32,732 bases of DNA, taken from assembly GCA_018066965.1 (NCBI GenBank), contig JAGPVP010000015.1, positions 1 through 32,732 on the forward strand. The letters run 5' to 3'. The position numbers and the translations under genes are program-made. Positions 8,633-17,215 of the stretch are shown here, one piece after another (within the stretch, counting starts at the first letter, position 1; each line of letters starts with the position of its first letter). The notes below the pieces were generated by a model, which saw only the letters and a list, made by a program, of their open reading frames with translations, was not told the origin of the DNA and did not search any database. The DNA comes from Zhongshania sp. GTDB taxonomy: Bacteria > Pseudomonadota > Gammaproteobacteria > Pseudomonadales > Spongiibacteraceae.

Positions 8633-9978
8633 TCGGCGACTTCCTTGTTGTTATTTGTGGTGACTGGCGCGACCCAGTTTCTGATGTCTATTTTGCCGGT
8701 GACGGCTGCGGAGATTAAAGCTGTGCGGCGTTCTAACATTAATGCTATTGCAGAGCGGGCTTTGTGTATAAGTGCATCGTATTTGTCTCTTTGAAACGTA
8801 CAGAATTCGGAGATTTCGACCTGTTCAGCCTTCAAAGGAATGCAAACCCTCATTTGACGGATAGAATTAAGTGACAGATTGAAGATGGTAGTTCCGGTAA
8901 CTTCCAAATCGAAATAACGAAGTGCCTGACTGCTTTGTAAATACAGCAATAAATATTCAGGTAATAAATTATCTGAACAATTCATATAGGCAGCACTCTT
9001 ACCCAATATTATTTTTTCACCATTATATCGAGCAACATTACCAATCGTGCCATTAATCGATAGCATTACGCTGGATTCATCCAAATGAACATAGTGACTT
9101 TTATATTCCTCTTCTGGCACTTCTTTGGCCGTTGCTCCAATTGAAATCTGACCGTTTACTAGGTTATTTCCGTTTACAAAATAATATCCAGTATTGTCCT
9201 GATACTTTGGAGTGGAATGCAACCCATCACCAATTCTGGATGTTCGATGAATTAACTTTGGTAGCTCCCAATGCGCCGGCACTTCCCCTAACCACTCAAC
9301 ACCTGAGTCGCGCATGGGGGCGTTGGGGTTGAGGCCTTTGGTGACGGCATGACTGATAACGGCCTGACGTTTTTCTTTGAGTAGTGTGATCAGTTGTTGT
9401 TGTTTGTCGATCAGGGTGTCGATTTTGGCGGTTTCATGGTCGAGGAAGTTGATTATTCCTTCTAGCTCATCATTCGTAGTGCAACCGATTTTTATCCCAC
9501 CAACTGTATCCGTATTTAAATTTAACTGCGTGCCAAATTTACCGAGGCCTTTGTAAGCCTGCTCACCTGCGAATACATAGAATAGGAATTTACTGGGAAT
9601 TTTTAGCTCAGGAAAATATACAAATCCATCATGAATACATGCCTTCATCCCCGTAATACATGGCTTACCGACTGTGCCCGCGATACTTAAAAATAGGGAT
9701 TCTGGCTCAAGCTTTACACTCAGCGAACTTCCTAAATCGGACAGCCTCTGAGGCGCCCTTGTTAAATACACATCTGAAGCGGTTACGTCAGCTATTCGTG
9801 TCCATGCATATTCACCATTTTCATCAAAATATTTAGCATCATCTATTGGCCGTGGGGATGCTCCACGCTTTACAACGCTCAAATGTTTTATTTGAATCAC
9901 ATCCCAATGGTAAGGTACCTTACCCAACCATTCTTCACCCGATTCTTGGTACTGAGCATAAGCCTGATATTTCCCCAT
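8629..9978 (-). CDS. hsdS: Type I restriction specificity subunit S
   Basis: A 449-residue DNA-recognition subunit with the usual two target-recognition domains. Each half begins with a similar segment (SGEEWLGKVPYHWD near residue 13 and SGVEWLGEVPAHWE near residue 225). Each ends in a helical conserved region (DHETAKIDTLIDKQQQLI...KEKRQAVISHAV in the first; RSAIALMLERRTALISAAVTGKID in the second). This internal repeat sets the two half-sites of a bipartite recognition sequence. The TRD bodies are the variable part, so the target site cannot be read from the sequence. The ATG overlaps the hsdM stop by one base (TGATG) and the stop overlaps the hsdR ATG, so all three are translationally coupled. 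Confidence 0.94.
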   Translation of the reverse strand: MGKYQAYAQYQESGEEWLGKVPYHWDVIQIKHLSVVKRGASPRPIDDAKYFDENGEYAWTRIADVTASDVYLTRAPQRLSDLGSSLSVKLEPESLFLSIAGTVGKPCITGMKACIHDGFVYFPELKIPSKFLFYVFAGEQAYKGLGKFGTQLNLNTDTVGGIKIGCTTNDELEGIINFLDHETAKIDTLIDKQQQLITLLKEKRQAVISHAVTKGLNPNAPMRDSGVEWLGEVPAHWELPKLIHRTSRIGDGLHSTPKYQDNTGYYFVNGNNLVNGQISIGATAKEVPEEEYKSHYVHLDESSVMLSINGTIGNVARYNGEKIILGKSAAYMNCSDNLLPEYLLLYLQSSQALRYFDLEVTGTTIFNLSLNSIRQMRVCIPLKAEQVEISEFCTFQRDKYDALIHKARSAIALMLERRTALISAAVTGKIDIRNWVAPVTTNNNKEVAE

Positions 9979-12344
9979 CAGGAATGCACCTCTTGCAGCA
10001 GGGCCATGATCTCCGCACTTACCGCATCCAAATCCGCATCAATATCGACTAAGTCTCGGGGCGGCTGGTACTGGTAAAAGTGGCGGTTAAAGGGGATCTC
10101 GTAACCTACTATGCCTATTTCCTGATCTTTGGCATCTTTTTTACTGGCATCTATCCAGGCATCGGGTACATGAGGTTGTACCTCCTTTACAAAGTAGGCT
10201 TCGTTGAGGGCATTGACAGACTGACTGGGGTCTAGGGCAACGTTTTCATTGTCACGCAGGTCACCGTCTGTTTTGTATTCCACGACTTGCTTCTTGCCCT
10301 TAAGCGTTACTTCAAATAAGCCATAAAGGGGATTGGCTTTGGCTGTGTGGACTTTTTTAATAACTTTTTCTGCTGCTGGGTTCTTCCAGCTCACGGCGTC
10401 AGTTAGCTGCTTTTTCTCCTTAGTATCAAGGGTGAGGCCTTGAGCTTTGCAGGCGGCTTTTAAGGTAGCCTCATAGCCATTCATATCGTCACACTGGGTT
10501 GTGCCGATGGCCGCTTGCAGGTGCTTGCCTTTAAGCATGATGTGCTTTTGTGACAGCCAAAGTTTACTGTCGAGCAGGTCTTTAATTTGCTTTTCTTTTA
10601 AGTCAGTAAAATGGCTTTTGATATAGGCCCTTATTTCAATGGCTTGCTCGTGCAACACACCGTAGTTTTCACAATCAACATCATCAGACCAAGTGTCCCC
10701 AAACTGCTCATACACCCACTTCATCGGGGCATTGAAGGGTTTGCTGGCAAAGCGCAGCTCGGCTATGCGGTCGTCACTGAACTGATACGACTCTCGTAAG
10801 GGGCGCTCGATGGTAATGCGCCGATAGCCAAATTCATGAGTGGCGAAGATTTTACTAGAGAAGGTTTTGGCTACTTCGGCTTTGGGATTAGCCGCCTGAC
10901 GGCCACGGTTACTTTTTTGCTCGGCTGGTTTATCTAACTCGCGAGCATCTACCACTTCAAATGCCCCAAAGCTGCGGGTGATGGTGGCAATGTCCTGCTC
11001 GCTCATTTCGTTACGTTTAGAGCCAAGGGATTTACGCATTTTACCGCAGAGGTTAACCCCGTTGATTAGCTGTACATTACCCTTGCGCTCAGTGGCTTTC
11101 TTATTCGACAGCACCCATACATAGGTAGCAATGCCGGTGTTGTAGAACATATCTGTGGGTAGAGCGACGATGGCTTCGAGTAAATCTGCTTCGAGGATAT
11201 AGCGGCGAATTTCAGACTCACCGGAACCGGCACCACCGGTAAACAAAGGTGAGCCATTGAGGATAATACCGATACGGCCACCGCCGCTATTAGCACTATC
11301 GCCAGTACCTTTATCCCGTAACTTACTGATGAGGTGCAAGAGGAACAATAGTGAACCATCGGATACACGGGGCAAACCTGGGCCAAAACGTCCATCAAAC
11401 CCCTTGAGGGTATTTTCGTCCTTGATGCTTTGCTCAATCTTCTTCCAGTCCACTCCAAACGGTGGGTTGGATAACATGTAGTCAAACTTGTCGCTGTAGA
11501 GCTGATCATTAGACAGGGTGTTACCCAGCTTAATGTTATTCACCTCCTGCCCTTTGATCAGCATGTCGGCCTTACAAATGGCATAACTCTCAGGATTTAA
11601 CTCCTGCCCGTAAGCAACCATCTTGGCATCGGGGTTAAGTTCGTGCACATACTCCATGCCAGAGGACAAAAAGCCGCCTGTGCCCGCTGTGGGGTCGTAT
11701 ATGGTGCGAATGATGCCAGGTTTGGTTAGTGCATCATCATCCTCCATAAATACCAGGGAGGTGGTAAGGCGCACGATGTCGCGGGGCGTAAAGTGTTCAC
11801 CAGCCGTTTCATTCGACCCCTCAGCAAAGCGGCGTATCAGCTCTTCAAAGGTCAGGCCCATATCATGATTGGAAATGGCCTTAGGGCTTAAGTCAGTTTG
11901 CCTGACCCGCTGCACTACCTTATATAACAAGTTGGCGTCGTTAAGCTGGCCGATAAATTCAGCGAAGTTGAAGTACTCAAAGATTTCACGGGCGTCTTTA
12001 GAGAAGCACTGAATGTAACTTTGCAGGTTTGCCTTAATGCCAGACTCGCCCAGCTTGGACAAGTCCATCTTAGAAGTATTAAAAAACGACAGCCCACCGG
12101 TTGCCCGTAACAAGAGCTTTTCTTGGGCTTCTTCCGGCAGGCCCATGGATTGAATTCTGTCCAGCTCAGTCAGAACCTGTTCTTTAGAGTCTTCTAATAC
12201 CCCTTCGAGGCGACGCAATAGCGTAAAGGGCAGGATAATGCGGCCATATTGGCTCTGTTTAAAATCACCCCGCAGAAGATCGGCGATAGACCAGCAAAAA
12301 GCAGCCAGATTATTAGGGGTTTGTGTGCTGCCGTTTTCACTCAT
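9978..12344 (-). CDS. hsdM: Type I restriction N6-adenine methyltransferase subunit M
   Basis: A 788-residue S-adenosylmethionine-dependent N6-adenine methyltransferase. An N-terminal helical HsdM domain (about 10-160) precedes the catalytic domain, with motif [10 protein letters not shown] (217-225) and motif IV NPPF (293-296). The region [26 protein letters not shown] just before motif I is typical of HsdM. At 788 residues it is well above the common 500-540 of HsdM: about 290 residues follow the methylase fold, including a Lys-rich segment and a conserved-looking end ([17 protein letters not shown]). It is the first gene of the operon; GAAGGAA lies about 9 bases upstream of the ATG. With hsdS it should form the modification enzyme protecting host DNA. 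Confidence 0.95.
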   Translation of the reverse strand: MSENGSTQTPNNLAAFCWSIADLLRGDFKQSQYGRIILPFTLLRRLEGVLEDSKEQVLTELDRIQSMGLPEEAQEKLLLRATGGLSFFNTSKMDLSKLGESGIKANLQSYIQCFSKDAREIFEYFNFAEFIGQLNDANLLYKVVQRVRQTDLSPKAISNHDMGLTFEELIRRFAEGSNETAGEHFTPRDIVRLTTSLVFMEDDDALTKPGIIRTIYDPTAGTGGFLSSGMEYVHELNPDAKMVAYGQELNPESYAICKADMLIKGQEVNNIKLGNTLSNDQLYSDKFDYMLSNPPFGVDWKKIEQSIKDENTLKGFDGRFGPGLPRVSDGSLLFLLHLISKLRDKGTGDSANSGGGRIGIILNGSPLFTGGAGSGESEIRRYILEADLLEAIVALPTDMFYNTGIATYVWVLSNKKATERKGNVQLINGVNLCGKMRKSLGSKRNEMSEQDIATITRSFGAFEVVDARELDKPAEQKSNRGRQAANPKAEVAKTFSSKIFATHEFGYRRITIERPLRESYQFSDDRIAELRFASKPFNAPMKWVYEQFGDTWSDDVDCENYGVLHEQAIEIRAYIKSHFTDLKEKQIKDLLDSKLWLSQKHIMLKGKHLQAAIGTTQCDDMNGYEATLKAACKAQGLTLDTKEKKQLTDAVSWKNPAAEKVIKKVHTAKANPLYGLFEVTLKGKKQVVEYKTDGDLRDNENVALDPSQSVNALNEAYFVKEVQPHVPDAWIDASKKDAKDQEIGIVGYEIPFNRHFYQYQPPRDLVDIDADLDAVSAEIMALLQEVHS

Positions 12345-13019
12345 GTAGTACGTTCCTTCAACAACAAAGGTATAAGCCTCATTGGGTTAAATAGCTGACG
12401 CGACATTTGTTCGCTGTGACTGCGGTTGTGGGCGACCAGAGTGCGAAGTGAACATCCTGTTCAACGTGTTATATGTTATTGGCAGCTAAATTAGCTTTTA
12501 CCACTCTGTAGGTCAAACCTTGGGTTAGATTTGTGGTGCTGGTACGGCGAATTGTGGGCGCTGCCCGGCAGATCGCGTGATTAACTTGGTCATAGGAGTT
12601 TTAACACAGCCTCTCACAAAAGCGGCCAGTCACTGATATCAACCTCTCACTCTCCGCCAAGCTCCGCACGCCAGAGACCTAACCCAATCAGCAGGCTTGT
12701 GGACATTTACTGGAAAAGTGCTTAAATAGGGCTGGAAGTAGCACATCAGCGGCACGCTACAATAGAGAAATACCAGAAATGGTTCAGACGACTAGGGATG
12801 GCTGGTCAGGAATGACCCGAGTAAAAGTCAGTGTTCTAAAAACAATCCCCAATACAAGATGCCACCACCACAAAGCGGCTCAGTCCAGTAGACGTTTATA
12901 TGCCGTGCTACGCACAGCAGATAAACGCTAAGTAGTTATGGCTCCAGCTGATTGAAGAGTTTGAGTTTGCTCGTGGTTGTTTTCGGCATTCCTGAAATAA
13001 GAACAAAAGGAGAATACTA
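12345..13019. other. 675-bp divergent intergenic region between hsdM and the OLD nuclease gene
   Basis: No convincing gene lies here. The region must hold the promoters of the leftward hsdMSR operon and of the rightward OLD gene. Visible structure is a short inverted repeat GAACA-TCC-TGTTC near 12459-12472 and a 35-bp imperfect palindrome at 12893-12927. Two imperfectly similar stretches (ACAAAAGCGGCCAGTCACTG near 12615, ACAAAGCGGCTCAGTCCAG near 12870) also occur. AAAGGAG just before the GTG at 13020 is the OLD gene's ribosome site. I could not pick a confident -35/-10 pair. Confidence 0.5.
12893..12927. repeat. 35-bp imperfect palindrome (strong stem-loop)
   Basis: CGTTTAT (12893-12899) pairs with ATAAACG (12921-12927), TGC (12901-12903) with GCA (12917-12919) and GTGC (12905-12908) with GCAC (12912-12915), around a TAC loop. 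That gives 14 pairs with two single mismatches. No T-run follows on either strand, so it is not a typical terminator. It could be an operator, an RNA hairpin in the leader of the OLD transcript or a recombination-related site. Confidence 0.55.
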
Positions 13020-15059
13020 GTGCAGCTAAAATCGTTCAGGGCAAGAAACTTTCGCTCAATCAACGACAGTGGTGAAATCCTAGTCTCCCGAATAACGTCA
13101 CTACTTGGGCGAAATGAAAGCGGCAAATCAAATCTTCTCAAAGCGTTGCACAGTCTAAACCCGGTCGAGGGCTTCCAGGCACTAAGCCCTATCAAAGACT
13201 TCCCCCGAGACAGAAAGCTCGATGAATGCAGCGATACAACTCCCGTTGTGGAATCAAGCTGGACTCTGTCAAAGCTTGAGCAGCAGCAATTGGGAAAAAT
13301 ATTTCCCCGGGCAGCCGAAGTAACTACTGTTAGAGTTGGACGAAGATACAAAGGGGAGACGCGTTGGGTCACATTTGATGACCTGCCTCCGTTAGAGATC
13401 GACGATAAGTGGTTAAAATCTAAGGTTCGGAAGTTATTAGCAGCACTCGACACAGCTGCTGAAGAGTGCGACGAGCCTCATTCAGAAGCAATAAAAACAG
13501 CCGCTTCAAATTTCGATAGCGCGATTGCTCAAACGGATGACCTGCAAGAGTGGGCTTCAAATTCAGGAACCGGAATCGCAGCACTTGAAAAAGCATTGGT
13601 TGCCGCTTCAAAGGAGCTTCCCGAGGCGATAGATGACTCAGTCACTGAGATGGATCAACTGGTCAAGCAAATCGCAGGGGATGAAAAGGCCCACACCGCT
13701 GGCCGAAATTGGATTGTCGCGCAAATGCCAAAATTCATGTACCTCGCTGATTATCCAGAATTGGAAGGCCACCAAAACTTAGCTGAATATAATCAGCGTC
13801 AGCAGAAAAATAGTCCAACGGACGAAGACCGATACTTTGCCAAGCTCTGTAAAGTTGCGGGAATGGACCCAAAGAGTCTTCAGGATTTAGTCAATGACCC
13901 GGAAACACGGAACCAACTCGTAAACCGGGCCAGCGCGGTTGTCACTAAAGAAATTCGCCGCCTTTGGAGCGACCGCAGCTTAAAAGTCCGGTTCAACCTT
14001 GACGGAAATTTCATGGATACGCTGATTTCAGACCCAACGTCTGTGTACGATGTAGAGGTCAATCTGAATGAGCGTAGCCGAGGTTTTCAGTGGTTTTTCG
14101 CTTTCTACATCAGTTTCTCCGCAGACACCAACGGCGATGTAGCGGAGGACGCAATTCTGTTACTGGACGAACCCGGCTTATATTTGCATGCGAAATCGCA
14201 GTCAGACTTACTAAACCATTTCAGGGATGATTTCGGGAATCAAATACTTTACTCCACGCATTCCCCCTTCATGGTCCCTACTGGTCAATTGGACTCGATC
14301 CGAACAGTCAGCATTGGCGAGAAAGCCGGGACCACAGTTACTAATGATCCGAGCGGAGACTCTAGAACCTTATTCCCTATCCAAGCAGCACTTGGATACA
14401 GCCTCGCCCAGTCGTTGTTTGTTGGGCCAAATAACCTGGTAGTTGAGGGTATCACCGATTATTGGATGCTATCGTCAATCTCGGAGTACCTAGCGGACCA
14501 AGGCAAAACTGGATTGAGCCCAGAAGTTACGATGACCCCTGCAGGTGGAGCTCAAAAGGTTTCCTACATGGTGGCGTTACTCTCGTCTGAGGAGCTGAAT
14601 GTTGTAGTTTTATTGGATGAAGAGAAAGACTCCAGAACCACGCGCGACGACCTTACAAAGTCCAAATTGATCAGCGACCGGAATATTGTTTTTGTCACGG
14701 AAGCCTTTGACGGAAACCCTCCAGGTGAGGCCGACATTGAAGATTTACTAGACCCGAAATTTTATGAAGAGCTTGTGCGCGAGAGTTATGCGAAGGAACT
14801 GAAAGGTAAAAAACTGGCGCTAAATGACAACATACCGCGAATTGCCAAGAGGGTTGAGTTGGCTCTTGCTGATTTAGGAATAGAGTTTCACAAAACCAGG
14901 CCTACGCGGTTGCTACTGACCAAGATGTCGAATGATGCGGATGCAGTTGTCACCGAGGAAACAGCAAACAAGTTTGAAAAATTGTACGAAGGTATCAACG
15001 CTCGGTTCCAGCAGATCAAGGAGCGCGGCGGAAATAGACTTACACCTAAAATAAAATAG
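13020..15059 (+). CDS. OLD-family ATP-dependent endonuclease (ABC ATPase + TOPRIM)
   Basis: A 679-residue protein of the overcoming-lysogenization-defect family: an SMC/RecF-like ATPase followed by a TOPRIM nuclease. Visible are the N-terminal FRARNFRSI strand, Walker A GRNESGKS (30-37), a signature-like NERSRGFQWFFAF (350-362), Walker B ILLLDEP (379-385) and the H-loop STHSP (412-416). TOPRIM has VVEG (E476), LLDEEKDS (D533, D537) and EADIEDLL (570-577). The family includes GajA of Gabija and AriA-like proteins, which cut DNA or trigger abortive infection when phage is sensed. No UvrD-like GajB gene is adjacent, so this is not a standard Gabija pair. It starts at GTG with AAAGGAG upstream. 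It lies divergent to the restriction operon, and a small gene follows 124 bp downstream. Confidence 0.9.
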   Translation: MQLKSFRARNFRSINDSGEILVSRITSLLGRNESGKSNLLKALHSLNPVEGFQALSPIKDFPRDRKLDECSDTTPVVESSWTLSKLEQQQLGKIFPRAAEVTTVRVGRRYKGETRWVTFDDLPPLEIDDKWLKSKVRKLLAALDTAAEECDEPHSEAIKTAASNFDSAIAQTDDLQEWASNSGTGIAALEKALVAASKELPEAIDDSVTEMDQLVKQIAGDEKAHTAGRNWIVAQMPKFMYLADYPELEGHQNLAEYNQRQQKNSPTDEDRYFAKLCKVAGMDPKSLQDLVNDPETRNQLVNRASAVVTKEIRRLWSDRSLKVRFNLDGNFMDTLISDPTSVYDVEVNLNERSRGFQWFFAFYISFSADTNGDVAEDAILLLDEPGLYLHAKSQSDLLNHFRDDFGNQILYSTHSPFMVPTGQLDSIRTVSIGEKAGTTVTNDPSGDSRTLFPIQAALGYSLAQSLFVGPNNLVVEGITDYWMLSSISEYLADQGKTGLSPEVTMTPAGGAQKVSYMVALLSSEELNVVVLLDEEKDSRTTRDDLTKSKLISDRNIVFVTEAFDGNPPGEADIEDLLDPKFYEELVRESYAKELKGKKLALNDNIPRIAKRVELALADLGIEFHKTRPTRLLLTKMSNDADAVVTEETANKFEKLYEGINARFQQIKERGGNRLTPKIK

Positions 15060-15121
15060 ATTAACCTTTTGGGGTATCTCGCGTAAGCGAATACTGAATA
15101 GCGAAGGTTTATGTAGAAAGC

Positions 15122-15165
15122 CATAACAATACGTTCCACCAGACAAGCCGGTGAACGCGGCGTTA
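15122..15165 (+). other. attC-like imperfect stem-loop ahead of the small gene
   Basis: TAAC (15124-15127) pairs with GTTA (15162-15165). After an unpaired spacer, CGTTCCACC (15132-15140) pairs with GGTGAACG (15150-15157), leaving one bulged C at 15137 and a 9-nt loop. Paired outer arms, an unpaired central spacer, an inner stem with an extrahelical base and a ribosome site plus ATG just after GTTA together resemble an integron attC site. The outer arms fit the RYYYAAC/GTTRRRY consensus poorly and no integrase is visible, so this is tentative. Confidence 0.3.
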
Positions 15166-15183
15166 ACTACAAAGGAGGGCTTC

Positions 15184-15774
15184 ATGCCATTTTCGAGTAT
15201 GATGAAAGACAAGATTCAAGTTTTAAAATCTGATGGTACTAAGAGTTCAGAAATGAATGCTAGCGTGCAAAGCAAAGGCATTTACTTAATGAGATCAGAT
15301 GTCTTAGTTGAACCTGGTGATTTAATTCAAAGAATTATGTCTAATGGCGGCAAAGAAACGTTTCAAGTTATTGATCCCGGTTTTCACGAAGGAACCGGAG
15401 GAGCAATTCCTGCTCACTATCAAATGAAAGTAAAAAAACTTGGGCTGCCTGATGCTGAAAAAGCGATTCAATCTATTACCTATAATATTAGCGGGCCAAA
15501 CGCTAGAGTGAATAATAATTCAACAGATAACTCTAATAATATTGCAAATATAAACAATGATTTATCGAAAAGTATAGAGGCTTTAAAAGCTGAGATAAAC
15601 CGCCTTGAATTATCGGCTCAAGAAAAATCAGAAGCTATAGAGGTTGTTGGCGCAATAGAAGATCAATGCAAAAATGAAAAGCCGAGTAAGGTTGTCGTAA
15701 ATGCATTAATTAACTCTTTACCAACAGCAGCATCAATAGCTTCAATCGGTTCACTTATTCTATCGTTGTTGTAA
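15184..15774 (+). CDS. Small protein with GPNARVN..STDNS motif, unknown function
   Basis: A 196-residue protein of no named function. The N-terminal 85 residues look like a beta-rich module (QVLKSDGTK, DVLVEPGDLIQR, VIDPGFHEGTGG, IPAHYQMKVKKLG). A low-complexity stretch centred on GPNARVNNNSTDNSNN (104-119) follows; from memory similar motifs occur in AbiTii-type and other phage-defence-associated proteins. Then come a charged coiled coil (125-165) and a short hydrophobic end (PTAASIASIGSLILSLL, 180-196) that might insert in a membrane or drive oligomerisation. The ATG at 15184 is chosen because AAAGGAGG ends five bases upstream; an upstream in-frame GTG at 15151 lacks this. The gene is clearly more AT-rich than its neighbours, suggesting separate transfer. 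It follows the OLD gene on the same strand and may act with it. Confidence 0.72.
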   Translation: MPFSSMMKDKIQVLKSDGTKSSEMNASVQSKGIYLMRSDVLVEPGDLIQRIMSNGGKETFQVIDPGFHEGTGGAIPAHYQMKVKKLGLPDAEKAIQSITYNISGPNARVNNNSTDNSNNIANINNDLSKSIEALKAEINRLELSAQEKSEAIEVVGAIEDQCKNEKPSKVVVNALINSLPTAASIASIGSLILSLL

Positions 15775-16158
15775 AGCTTGTAGTAATTACAATTTAATCG
15801 GGTACCCTCAGCCCCCACAACACCCGGATTACCGATCCCAAAAAGTATTCCTACGTCCACATCCAAAGCCGGCCAAATCGGGCTACTTATCGGCGAATCG
15901 ACACTACAGCAACACGTCTAATGAATCGCCTCTGGTTGATCGGAGGCAGACGTAAATTGATTTGTTGCATTTTTGCCCCCCAACACTTGATGCATTCTGT
16001 AATGGTATTTGCTGTAATCTGGCCGAAAACGAATGTTTTTGCAACACTACAGGGCCTGCGACGAGTTATATCCGAATACCCACACCTTCCCAGACACTGT
16101 AGATAGAACACCTCACTCATTCACTCATAAATATGCAACAAAAATGTTCGTCACTTAA
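15775..16158. other. Gene-poor junction region, about 385 bp
   Basis: No gene can be supported. Short reading frames on both strands (such as 15887-16120 minus and 15921-16106 plus) have no recognisable family. TGTTGCATTTTTG-like sequence recurs in inverted form (near 15962 and near 16133), possibly a worn insertion-sequence remnant. The region separates the island genes from a headless chromosomal esterase fragment, so the island edge probably lies here. Confidence 0.4.
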
Positions 16159-16635
16159 GTCACCCAGCCCGACGCGGTTGCGGGTATCGCGGCGATCAGT
16201 GCCAGCTTGCCAACACCAGACAATCTCGCCTGCACTGATGTCGGCTTAGCCGTGCCGGTGCTAATAATGAATGGCACCGAAGACCCTATAAATCCCTATT
16301 ACGGTGGCCAAGTTACCTTGTTTGGTTTTGGTGATCGCGGCGACGTTTTGTCATCTGTTGCGAGTGCAGAGCACTTTGCACACAAAGCCGGCTACCAAGG
16401 CGCACCTAGCGAAACCAAGCATTTTTTAAACGATCACGCAGATGATCCAACCGCAACAAAATATTATGCTTGGCGCGACGGTGCACATGCAGAAGTGATT
16501 TTATATACCATTACCGATGGTGGTCACACCATTCCGCAAGGGTATTTTCGGCCGCCACGCATCCTTGGCGCCACGAGCAAAGAGATAAACGGCCCCGCTG
16601 AAATATGGGCATTTTTCTCACGACAGATAAACTGA
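16159..16635 (+). pseudogene. Truncated PHB-depolymerase/feruloyl-esterase-like hydrolase, C-terminal fragment
   Basis: The C-terminal third of an alpha/beta hydrolase of the LpqC/polyhydroxybutyrate depolymerase esterase family. Visible are VPVLIMNGTEDPINPY with the catalytic Asp, and ITDGGHTIPQG with the catalytic His. The nucleophile (GxSxG) region is missing. Homology-like sequence (VAGIAAISASLPTP) already begins upstream of the first usable start (TTG at 16207), and the frame is closed by a stop at 16156, so the gene has lost about its first 200 residues. It is probably non-functional. The break marks where accessory DNA replaced the 5' end. Confidence 0.75.
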
Positions 16636-16666
16636 TCGCGGGCATAAAAATTAAACACGCCAATTA

Positions 16667-17197
16667 TTAATACAGACTTAGCTGCCGTTCCTGAAATTTA
16701 TCTGGCGGTATATAAACCACCTCATCGCCACACTTTATTTCGCCAGACTCTACAATTTTTGCGCATAAGCCACCATAGCCCAGCATGGCCACCAAACCAC
16801 CCTTGCCCAGCGCGGTTTCCATACGCGAGCAAGGGTGGCATTGTGCGGTCGCTTGAAAGATCGCCGAACCAATTTGAAAATACTGATGCCGCACTGCATT
16901 TAGATTGATTCCCGACACCAATAAATTACGCCTCAAGATATCCGCGGGAATATTATCAATACCCAAATTATCGGCAATAGCGCGAATAAACTCGACGCTG
17001 ATAAGACTCACCTGCCGCGCTGAACCCTTGCTGCCCTCGAGACGTCGATCACCCTGCAAACCACGATCGGCAATGGCGATGGTTTTTTCCACCGAAATCA
17101 TTGCAACTTTTCTAGCGGGACGCACGCCAATCCACTCCAGCTTCCCCGACGGTAGATCATTAAGAAAACGCGAGATTAAGCGGCCTTGTGCATTCAT
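16667..17197 (-). CDS. MOSC-domain protein
   Basis: A 176-residue MOSC-domain protein (molybdenum cofactor sulfurase C-terminal type). Such proteins bind sulfur or reduced nitrogen compounds and carry a conserved Cys, here in AQCHPCSRM (about 116-124). Also visible are GLQGDRR (47-53), VSLIS and the C-terminal SGEIKCGDEV. The start has AGGG seven bases upstream of the ATG. It is the last gene of a five-gene minus-strand operon, 18 bases after the glycosyltransferase stop. A role with the arsenic/thiol-linked neighbours is only suggested by context. Confidence 0.85.
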   Translation of the reverse strand: MNAQGRLISRFLNDLPSGKLEWIGVRPARKVAMISVEKTIAIADRGLQGDRRLEGSKGSARQVSLISVEFIRAIADNLGIDNIPADILRRNLLVSGINLNAVRHQYFQIGSAIFQATAQCHPCSRMETALGKGGLVAMLGYGGLCAKIVESGEIKCGDEVVYIPPDKFQERQLSLY

Positions 17198-17215
17198 TGT
17201 TATCCCTAGATTCTC

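Noticed and set aside
11066-11509. A 147-codon open frame on the minus strand inside hsdM
   Set aside because: It is a frame-shifted shadow of the methyltransferase catalytic region; the other frame carries motifs I and IV.
12441-12475. GAACA/TGTTC hairpin resembling half of an attC site near hsdM
   Set aside because: Only one half of the expected arms is present; no complementary outer core site could be found.
12908-13453. A 181-codon open frame on the minus strand
   Set aside because: It lies mostly opposite the OLD nuclease gene, whose motifs are unmistakable, and its translation is Ser/Leu/Arg-rich with no family features.
13020-15059. Gabija system
   Set aside because: The OLD-like protein fits GajA in general architecture, but no UvrD-like GajB gene lies next to it.
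15887-16120. A 77-codon minus-strand frame in the gene-poor junction
   Set aside because: No recognisable domain or ribosome site; a plus-strand frame overlaps it. Kept only as a description of the region.
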